DNA of 9,740 bases, taken from Bacteroidales bacterium. Lineage in GTDB: Bacteria; Bacteroidota; Bacteroidia; Bacteroidales; F082. Numbering within the stretch: the stretch's first letter is position 1; each line of letters starts with the position of its first letter. Under the pieces are notes generated by a model. It had not been told where the DNA came from and made no database searches. It worked only from the letters and a program-made list of their open reading frames with translations. Position numbers and translations under genes: made by a program. Location: NCBI GenBank assembly GCA_029933565.1, contig JAOZNY010000083.1, positions 1-9,740 on the forward strand, given 5' to 3'. Shown here piece by piece: positions 1 to 5,642 of this stretch.

Positions 1-2712
1 TGCCTGTCCTAATCGAAGATAGTTTTGTTTTATCATTCCTGAGTTTCTGTCACTTTCACGGTCAACAACAACATCATCTTCATTTAACCTTCCCCATCTA
101 ACATCATCGGCCATTAAAATTTCATACGATTTTTCGGCATTAACGCCACCTACTTTACTAATGTATTCTTTTGCAGGAGTTGGCCTGAAGCGATATACAA
201 CACCTTCAAGATGACAATATTTATCTACGTTAAATACTTTGTTAATTGCATTTGGATTGGCAAAATAAATTGGTCGCTCCCAATTGTTAGTTGCAATTAT
301 ATCCAGCAACATTAGGTCATTTCTAAAAAGACCGTTCTGTTTTATATCCCAGTTAATTTGCTTTACAATTTTATCGGCATCCTCAGGTTTAACGGTTCCT
401 GTATTAATAACTTGTGCCGAATCAACCATCAATTTGAGTTTTTTAACAGGCATATAGTTTATCCAACTAAGATTCTGTAATTGTACTTTTGAGCGTTTAT
501 CATCGCTTTTAACAAAGTTTATGGCATCCTGAACACTAAATCTTTCATCGATGCGGGCATAAACAGGCATATAGTTTTGGTCGCCCATTCTGTAAAATTC
601 CGGGCTAATGCTTAATGGTAAGCGGTCAGAGTCATAAACCTTTTTCCCCATTTGCGTTACATACCAATCGCCTGATGAAAGCATATAGTTAACAACCCTT
701 ACGTCAGTTCTGAATCCCTCAACTTCCTGAGCATACCAAAGAGGGAAAGTGTCGTTGTCACCATTTGTAAATAGTATTGCGTTAGGTTCGCATGATGCAA
801 GATACATTTTGGCAAAATCAACAGCGGCATATTTTCCTGAACGGTCGTGGCCCTCCCAACCTTCGGTGGCCATAATTGTTGGAACAAGCAAAGCACTTAA
901 AACAGTTGCCAATCCTGCTGCCATGGTTTTGTTTCCAATAAACTTTTTGAAAATATCGAATATGGCTAAAACCCCTATTCCAATCCAAATTGCAAAGGCA
1001 TAAAATGAACCGGCATAAGCATAATCCCTTTCACGTGGCTGCAATGGTGTTTGGTTAAGGAAAACAACAATTGCCATCCCGGTCATAAGAAACAACATTC
1101 CTACCACCCATGTGTCTTTTTTGCTTCTTTTTAAATGAAACATAAAGCCAAGCAGCCCCAATAGCAGTGGTAAAAAATAAAACTTTGCTCTGGCCGGATT
1201 ATCCATACTGGATGGTAAATTACTTTGGTCACCAAGTCTTATCTTATCAAGGAAATTAATTCCGCTTATCCAGTTACCATGTTGTATTTCACCCTGACTT
1301 TCAATGTTGTTCTGTCGTCCGGCAAAGTTCCACATAAAATATCGAAGGTATAAATGGTTTACCTGATAGGTAAAAAAGTATCTAAGATTTTCACCAAAAG
1401 TAGGCTTGTAAATTACTTCAGAAGTACCGTCACCTTTTTCGAAATTTATTGGTGTTCCTTTGCTACCTCCATATTGTTTGTAAAGAGCGATATGCGCAGG
1501 CTTTTGATTACTCCACATTCGTGGGAACAAACCAGTAAATCGTTTATCATAAATAGGCTTAGTACCTTTTCTGTCATCTTTCACTACATAAACACCCTTA
1601 TTAACATCTTTCATATAAACAGGAGACCCATCTTCAGCATCAATGGCAGGAGTATTATAGTATTGACCATAAAATAATGGCCATGTCCCGTATTGTTCAC
1701 GGTTTAGGTACGAAAGAAGACTAAGTGCATCTTTAGGGTCATTTTCGTTAATTGGCGTATTTGCATTTGCACGAATAACTAAAATTGCAAATGAAGAATA
1801 ACCTATAAGGATAAATGTAAATGCCAAAATTGCTGCATTTAAAACCACTTTCCCTTTTTTGTGGGTATAATGTATGCCAAAGGCGATAAGAGCAATTATT
1901 GCTGCAAAAAAGAAAATAGTCCCTGAGTTAAATGGTAATCCAAAAGTATTAACAAATAATAATTCAATTTTCCCTGAAAGGTCTACTGTCCATGGAATAA
2001 TTATATACATTATTATTGCAAGAATTAGAATTGAAATTATTCCTGCAATAAAAAATCCTTTACTTGTAGTTTTGTATTTCTTGAAATAATAAACATAAAC
2101 AATGGCAGGAATAGCCAAAAGGTTAAGCAAGTGTACTCCAATGGAAAGACCAATAATATAGGAAATTAGCAAAATCCATCTAAAGCCGAGGCGTTTGTCG
2201 GCAACTTCTTCCCATCTCAGTATTGCCCAAAAAACAACCGCCGTCAAGAATGACGACATTGCATAAACCTCACCTTCTACAGCCGAGAACCAAAATGAAT
2301 CGGAAAATGTGTAGGCCAGTGACCCAACAATTCCTGCTCCTAATACTGCCCATGCATTGCCTTCTGAAATCTCGTCATCGTTTGAGTTAACAAAAAGTTT
2401 TTTTGCCAGCATAGTTATTGTCCAGAACAAAAATAAGATCGTAAAACTACTCGACAAGGCCGACATCACATTAATCATTAATGCTACATTGGCAATATTG
2501 CCAAAGGCGAAAAGTGAAAAGAAACGCCCAAGTAATTGAAATAAAGGTGCTCCTGGAGGATGGCCAACTTGCAGTTTGTAAGCAGTAGCAATGTATTCGC
2601 CGCAGTCCCACCAACTAGCTGTGGGCTCAAGAGTTAAAAAATAAACAATCGTGGCAATGCCAAATATAATCCAACCAATCAGGTTGTTAGTGTTCTTATA
2701 ATTTTTCATCAT
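1..2712 (-). CDS. DUF2723 (GT117-type) multi-membrane-spanning protein, C-terminus cut by window edge
   Basis: The minus-strand frame is open for 904 codons from ATG at 2712 to the left edge with no stop. The first in-frame stop upstream is at 2760-2758 and no other ATG lies between. A second ATG at 2709 is an equally possible start. Features seen: a first membrane helix at about residues 11-28, then the DUF2723 signature with PTASWWDCGEY (30-40) and GHPPGAP (50-56). Several hydrophobic helices follow to about residue 310, then a loop with NENDPKD and YLNREQYG (about 322-342). A second hydrophobic block covers about 500-620, containing NQTPLQPRERDYAYAG (553-568), and a soluble C-terminal part has TNGDNDTFPLWYAQEVEG (649-666). 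These are hallmark motifs of the Bacteroidota DUF2723 family, placed by CAZy among membrane glycosyltransferases (GT117) with a GT-C-like plan. D36 and E39 in the first outer loop could be the catalytic acids; that is inference. Family members are usually about 1000-1150 residues, so roughly 100-250 residues are missing. Donor and acceptor are unknown; envelope or protein O-glycosylation is a guess. Confidence 0.93.
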   Translation of the reverse strand, partial: MMKNYKNTNNLIGWIIFGIATIVYFLTLEPTASWWDCGEYIATAYKLQVGHPPGAPLFQLLGRFFSLFAFGNIANVALMINVMSALSSSFTILFLFWTITMLAKKLFVNSNDDEISEGNAWAVLGAGIVGSLAYTFSDSFWFSAVEGEVYAMSSFLTAVVFWAILRWEEVADKRLGFRWILLISYIIGLSIGVHLLNLLAIPAIVYVYYFKKYKTTSKGFFIAGIISILILAIIMYIIIPWTVDLSGKIELLFVNTFGLPFNSGTIFFFAAIIALIAFGIHYTHKKGKVVLNAAILAFTFILIGYSSFAILVIRANANTPINENDPKDALSLLSYLNREQYGTWPLFYGQYYNTPAIDAEDGSPVYMKDVNKGVYVVKDDRKGTKPIYDKRFTGLFPRMWSNQKPAHIALYKQYGGSKGTPINFEKGDGTSEVIYKPTFGENLRYFFTYQVNHLYLRYFMWNFAGRQNNIESQGEIQHGNWISGINFLDKIRLGDQSNLPSSMDNPARAKFYFLPLLLGLLGFMFHLKRSKKDTWVVGMLFLMTGMAIVVFLNQTPLQPRERDYAYAGSFYAFAIWIGIGVLAIFDIFKKFIGNKTMAAGLATVLSALLVPTIMATEGWEGHDRSGKYAAVDFAKMYLASCEPNAILFTNGDNDTFPLWYAQEVEGFRTDVRVVNYMLSSGDWYVTQMGKKVYDSDRLPLSISPEFYRMGDQNYMPVYARIDERFSVQDAINFVKSDDKRSKVQLQNLSWINYMPVKKLKLMVDSAQVINTGTVKPEDADKIVKQINWDIKQNGLFRNDLMLLDIIATNNWERPIYFANPNAINKVFNVDKYCHLEGVVYRFRPTPAKEYISKVGGVNAEKSYEILMADDVRWGRLNEDDVVVDRESDRNSGMIKQNYLRLGQA

Positions 2713-2743
2713 GTGGATGTTTCTTGCTAGAAAATTGAAGGAG

Positions 2744-2751
2744 CGAAAATA
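2744..2751 (-). promoter_or_regulatory. Weak -7 element candidate for the DUF2723 gene
   Basis: Read on the minus strand this is TATTTTCG, one mismatch from the Bacteroidota -7 form TAnnTTTG. It ends 31 bp before the ATG at 2712. No TTG or TTTG is found at the expected distance (17-23 bp) upstream, so half of the promoter is missing and the match could be chance in AT-rich DNA. Confidence 0.2.
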
Positions 2752-2824
2752 GGAATTTTAGACTAATAATCAGGATTTGAAAAACTCAAACTGCTAAGTT
2801 TAAAAAGTAAATTATTCAAATAAA

Positions 2825-2850
2825 ATTGATTAAATTTTGATATTGATTAA
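2825..2850 (+). repeat. Pair of 9-bp direct repeats in the divergent spacer
   Basis: ATTGATTAA occurs at 2825-2833 and again at 2842-2850, a 17-bp period. The second copy continues into ATTAATTAAC. The spacing is close to, but not exactly, two helical turns less a few bases. The repeats lie between the two divergent start codons, where a regulator could bind, but a 9-bp AT-rich repeat can easily arise by chance. Confidence 0.3.
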
Positions 2851-2941
2851 TTAACATTTGCAAAGTACGGAATAACAGCGAAATAGATAATTCAATTTAT
2901 TAGTTTTTAACATTTATGTATAAAACTTAATAAACATTAAA

Positions 2942-2973
2942 AGTTCTTAATCCGATATAAATTAATAATTTCG
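2942..2973 (+). promoter_or_regulatory. Weak promoter candidate for the lyase gene
   Basis: TAATTTCG at 2966-2973 has one mismatch from the Bacteroidota -7 form TAnnTTTG and ends 22 bp before the ATG at 2996. About 20 bp upstream there is only GTTC (2943-2946) where TTTG would be expected. The position is sensible and would give a short leader, but both elements are imperfect. The imperfect inverted repeat at 2924-2945 abuts the -33 position. Confidence 0.25.
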
Positions 2974-2995
2974 CTGAACTAAAAACATAGCAATA

Positions 2996-4519
2996 ATGAC
3001 ATTTATAATAAAAGGAAGTGACCTTAGGGTTGAAGATGTAGTTAATGTGGCTCGAAATGGTGAAAATGTTGAACTTCACCCCGATGCAATTATCAGAATA
3101 AAGAAGTGCCGCATAATGCTTGAAAAAAAGATTGAAGCAGGAGAAACAATGTATGGTGTAAATACCGGTATAGGCGAATTCTCGGAAGTTGCACTCAACG
3201 ATGATCAAGTAAAAGAATTTCAGAAATACCTGATTTATAATCATGCCGCCGGAATTGGCGATGCCATGCCCGAAGAATATGTAAGGGGTGCCATGTTGGG
3301 AAGAATTAACGTTCATGCGCATGGAAATTCAGGAATCCGTTTGGAGATAACACTTACATTACTTGAAATGTTGAACAAAGGCGTTACCCCTTTTGTATGT
3401 CAAAAAGGCTCGGTGGGTGCATCGGGTGATTTGGCTCCGATGTCGCAAATTGCCCTTTTACTTATGGGTGAAGGAAAAGCGTTTTATAAGGGGAAGCTTC
3501 TTGAGGGAAGTGATGCAATGGACAAAGCAGGAATTGAAGTTCCTGGACTAAAAGCCCGTGATGGTTTGGGTACAATTAATGGCTCGAATGTTCTTACTGC
3601 AATGAGTGCAATTTTAATCTACGACGCCAATAACTGGCTAAAGCAAGCAGAAATTGCTGCCTCAATGTCGTTGGAAGCACTGAAAGCAAATATGGGTCCA
3701 TATACTTCCCGTTTACACGAAGTTAGAGGTTTTAGTGGTGCCATAAGAAGTGCAAAAGCAATAGCCAAAATGGTTGCTGGTGGCGATCTTAAGGAAGGCA
3801 AAGTTGCCCACAAGGTACAGGATGCATATTCAATGCGCTCATCACCTCAGGTTATTGGAGCTGCCCACGATGCGCTGGCTTATGCCAAATCGCAAGTTGA
3901 AATTGAATTGAACGGTGTTGGCGATAACCCAATATTTTTTCCCGATGAGGATATGGCTCTTTCAGGTGCAAACTTTCAGGGTACACCGGTTGCATTACCA
4001 ATGGACATGGTAGGTATTGCAATTACAATGGTAAGCGTACTTTCAGAAAGAAGACTTAATAGATTGAATAATCCTGCACTAAGTGTTGGTTTGCCCCCAT
4101 TTTTAACTAAAGGTGCTGGAATGTTTTCAGGCATGATGCTTAGCCAATATACTGCCGACATGCAAATTGTTGAGCAGCGCATATTATCGGCTCCTGCTTC
4201 CATCCAATCGATTCCGGCAGCTGCCGACCAGGAAGATTTTGTTTCCATGGGAATGAATACAGCCATAAAAAATTTCCAGATAATTGATAATGCCTATGGC
4301 ATTTTGGGTATTGAATTTATGGCCGCAGCCCAAGCCCTCGACTTTAGAGATTATAATTTTGGAAAAGGAACAATTAAAGCACATGCAGTTATTAGAAAAC
4401 ATGTTGAGTTTCTGGATATCGACCGACCTCTTTATAAGGACCATAATACTATGAAGGAATTAGTAAAGCAGTGTGAAATACTGGAAGAGGTTGAAAAGGA
4501 AATTGGAGAATTGGAATAG
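2996..4519 (+). CDS. hutH: Histidine ammonia-lyase-family MIO enzyme, divergent type
   Basis: A 507-residue cytoplasmic enzyme of the aromatic amino acid lyase family, which eliminates ammonia from an amino acid (histidine to urocanate in HutH). The A142-S143-G144 triad in GSVGASGDLAP (138-148) forms the MIO electrophile. Residues matching those known in Pseudomonas putida HutH are present: Y53 (YGVNTG), H83 (YNHAAG), N195 (INGSN), Q275, Y278 and R281 (VQDAYSMR), F327 (ANFQG) and E413 (DQEDF). H83 and E413 are the histidine-type choices; phenylalanine and tyrosine lyases have other residues there. Length is normal for HutH (about 500-510). Oddities: the usual RPHxGQ is RGFSGA (244-249), RCxPQVHGA is RSSPQVIGA (281-289), GGNFHG is GANFQG (324-329), and QEDHVSMG is QEDFVSMG (412-419). 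No hutU, hutI or hutG is nearby. The family is certain and histidine is the best substrate guess, but a related amino acid or an aminomutase reaction is possible. There is no clear ribosome binding site, which is normal for the phylum. Confidence 0.9.
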   Translation: MTFIIKGSDLRVEDVVNVARNGENVELHPDAIIRIKKCRIMLEKKIEAGETMYGVNTGIGEFSEVALNDDQVKEFQKYLIYNHAAGIGDAMPEEYVRGAMLGRINVHAHGNSGIRLEITLTLLEMLNKGVTPFVCQKGSVGASGDLAPMSQIALLLMGEGKAFYKGKLLEGSDAMDKAGIEVPGLKARDGLGTINGSNVLTAMSAILIYDANNWLKQAEIAASMSLEALKANMGPYTSRLHEVRGFSGAIRSAKAIAKMVAGGDLKEGKVAHKVQDAYSMRSSPQVIGAAHDALAYAKSQVEIELNGVGDNPIFFPDEDMALSGANFQGTPVALPMDMVGIAITMVSVLSERRLNRLNNPALSVGLPPFLTKGAGMFSGMMLSQYTADMQIVEQRILSAPASIQSIPAAADQEDFVSMGMNTAIKNFQIIDNAYGILGIEFMAAAQALDFRDYNFGKGTIKAHAVIRKHVEFLDIDRPLYKDHNTMKELVKQCEILEEVEKEIGELE

Positions 4520-4540
4520 TCACAGAGCAGAATTATTTAC

Positions 4541-4990
4541 ATGGATAATATTGAAAACAGTATCGAACCAAAAAAACAAAGGCCATCACAGCTAAGCCTT
4601 TTATGTGTACTAAGTTTTGTTGGAGGAGGAGCCTCCATTTTTTCAAACTTCATTATTTATTCATTGTTTGATCAAATAAAAATTTATTTTGAAGATGGTG
4701 CAATTCAGAAGATATTGGGTACCGAAATCGACATGGGGTTTCTTTTGGCCATAAACCCTAACTTCTTTCTTATGCAAATAGTACTATTTGCAGTATCGGT
4801 TTATGGGGTTTATTTAATGTGGAATTTAAAAATGACTGGATTTCATATTTATAGTGTATCTCAAATTCTGCTTCTTATTTTGCCCGAAATTTTTGTTCCT
4901 TCTCTGCCTTTCCCATTTTTTGAAATTGCACTTACGGTTATTTTTGTACTTTTATATTTTAAAAATTTAAAGGAAGTTGGAAAAGAATAA
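4541..4990 (+). CDS. Small four-helix membrane protein, upstream paralogue
   Basis: A 149-residue protein of unknown function, starting 21 bp after the lyase stop and so probably in the same transcript. A charged N-terminus (1-16) precedes four hydrophobic segments at about 17-41, 74-93, 100-119 and 124-140, with a short charged C-tail. The opening RPSQLSLLCVLSFVGGG resembles small uncharacterised Bacteroidota membrane proteins I have seen before, but I cannot assign a named family. The loop between helices 1 and 2 (about 42-73) is the only sizeable non-membrane part. The helix 2 to helix 3 stretch (89-114) aligns without gaps to residues 82-107 of the next protein, with 12 of 26 identities, pointing to a tandem duplication. 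There is no signal peptide, catalytic motif or cysteine cluster. The role is unknown; link to the lyase rests only on position. Confidence 0.8.
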   Translation: MDNIENSIEPKKQRPSQLSLLCVLSFVGGGASIFSNFIIYSLFDQIKIYFEDGAIQKILGTEIDMGFLLAINPNFFLMQIVLFAVSVYGVYLMWNLKMTGFHIYSVSQILLLILPEIFVPSLPFPFFEIALTVIFVLLYFKNLKEVGKE

Positions 4991-5393
4991 GCAAAATAAT
5001 TCGGCTAAATCTGACTTAAAAAGGGCTACTCCTATTATAATAAAGGCAATTTCCTTTTTTTTAATATTTGCTTCTGCCATAGCAATTTTGTTTTATGTCT
5101 ATGTTCTTCTTTTCAATAGTAATGTTCTATCTGAAGAAATTAGTTTAGTCGTAAATCCCTTTCTAAGTATAAAAAATTACATCCTACTCGAAATATTACT
5201 CTTTATTTTACTGATTGTTGGGGTTGTGTTTATGCTGTATTCAAAAAGAAAAGGAGTTCTTATAATTTCTGCCAGTCTGGTTTTACTACTAATTATGAAC
5301 TTGGTATATTTTGAGAAAGTTGATTGGTTTAACAGTAGCATAACAGCAATTATTTTGTTAATATTGATTTTTAGTTTGAAAAAAATCAAATAA
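4977..5393 (+). CDS. Small four-helix membrane protein, downstream paralogue, TTG start
   Basis: A 138-residue protein with the same plan as its upstream neighbour: a charged N-terminus (1-17), then hydrophobic segments at about 19-45, 68-88, 92-111 and 119-134, ending in KKIK. Function unknown. The frame is closed by a stop at 4968-4970 and has no ATG before the second half of the protein, so TTG at 4977 is the best start. It overlaps the upstream gene by 14 bp. AGGAAG at 4971-4976 touches the TTG directly, too close for a normal Shine-Dalgarno, so translation more likely depends on ribosomes ending at the upstream TAA (4988-4990) and restarting. The frame is +1 relative to the upstream gene, so a single-base indel or frameshift could instead join the two; the complete membrane plan of each argues for two proteins. 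Confidence 0.7.
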   Translation: MEKNKQNNSAKSDLKRATPIIIKAISFFLIFASAIAILFYVYVLLFNSNVLSEEISLVVNPFLSIKNYILLEILLFILLIVGVVFMLYSKRKGVLIISASLVLLLIMNLVYFEKVDWFNSSITAIILLILIFSLKKIK

Positions 5394-5512
5394 TTTATTG
5401 TCAGCATTGGATTTTATTATAAATTGCAACGTTTTTAGCAGAAACATTAAGAAATTGGGATACAATCAAAAAGAAAATTTATTAAAAATTGATAATTAGT
5501 ATTATTTCTACT

Positions 5513-5533
5513 AACAGTTAAATTGCTACTGTT
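5513..5533. repeat. Short inverted repeat overlapping the susC-like promoter
   Basis: AACAGT (5513-5518) and ACTGTT (5528-5533) form a perfect 6-bp inverted repeat around a 9-base spacer. The right arm overlaps the TTTG of the promoter candidate (5532-5535), so it could be an operator half-site pair. It is short and may be chance. Confidence 0.3.
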
Positions 5534-5566
5534 TGTAGGATGCATGTTAATTATTTGTTAAGTTTG
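5532..5566 (+). promoter_or_regulatory. Bacteroidota-type promoter for the susC/susD-like pair
   Basis: TTTG at 5532-5535 and TAAGTTTG at 5559-5566 match the Bacteroidota -33 (TTTG) and -7 (TAnnTTTG) elements exactly. The 23-bp spacer is at the long end of the usual range. Transcription would start near 5573 and leave an AT-rich leader of about 70 bases before the ATG at 5643. This is the best promoter match in the window and sits in the only large gap before the transporter genes. No convincing terminator for the preceding gene was found in 5394-5531. Confidence 0.55.
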
Positions 5567-5642
5567 TAAATTATTTTATTAATAAATCATAAAAATTGAA
5601 ACGTAAATTAAATTAGTAATTCATTAACCAAAAATTATCATT

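Larger units (their letters stand above)
2713..2995. other. Divergent AT-rich intergenic region
   Basis: This 283-bp spacer separates two genes that point away from each other, so it should hold both promoters. It is very AT-rich and has no convincing ORF, tRNA or terminator. It contains a pair of 9-bp direct repeats (2825-2833 and 2842-2850), an imperfect inverted repeat at 2924-2945 (AACTTAAT against ATT-AA-AAGTT), and one weak -7-like element in front of each gene. Both are listed separately. Confidence 0.6.
5394..5642. other. Spacer between membrane-protein gene and transporter gene
   Basis: 249 bp of AT-rich DNA with no ORF, tRNA or clear terminator hairpin. It contains the promoter candidate and inverted repeat listed separately, plus an AT-rich leader (about 5573-5642). 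I saw no hairpin followed by a T-run that would end the upstream transcript, so read-through into the transporter cannot be excluded. Confidence 0.6.

Noticed and set aside
699..2539. Several short ORFs on both strands inside the left third (for example 749-1003 +, 1354-1677 +, 1874-2089 +)
   Set aside because: They lie wholly within the 904-codon DUF2723 reading frame, which has family motifs along its full length; the short ORFs have no recognisable domains.
2927..4444. Antisense ORFs across the lyase (for example 2927-3322 and 3976-4266 on the minus strand)
   Set aside because: They overlap a complete, motif-rich enzyme gene and their translations look like random antisense sequence.
2996..4519. 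Tyrosine or phenylalanine ammonia-lyase (as in flexirubin or aryl-polyene clusters)
   Set aside because: E413 in DQEDF and H83 in NHAAG are histidine-type residues; tyrosine and phenylalanine lyases carry NQD at the first site, and no pigment genes are present.
4541..5393. A single membrane-protein gene broken by a frameshift
   Set aside because: Each part has its own charged N-terminus and full four-helix plan, and the two align to each other, which fits duplication better; kept only as an alternative in the findings.
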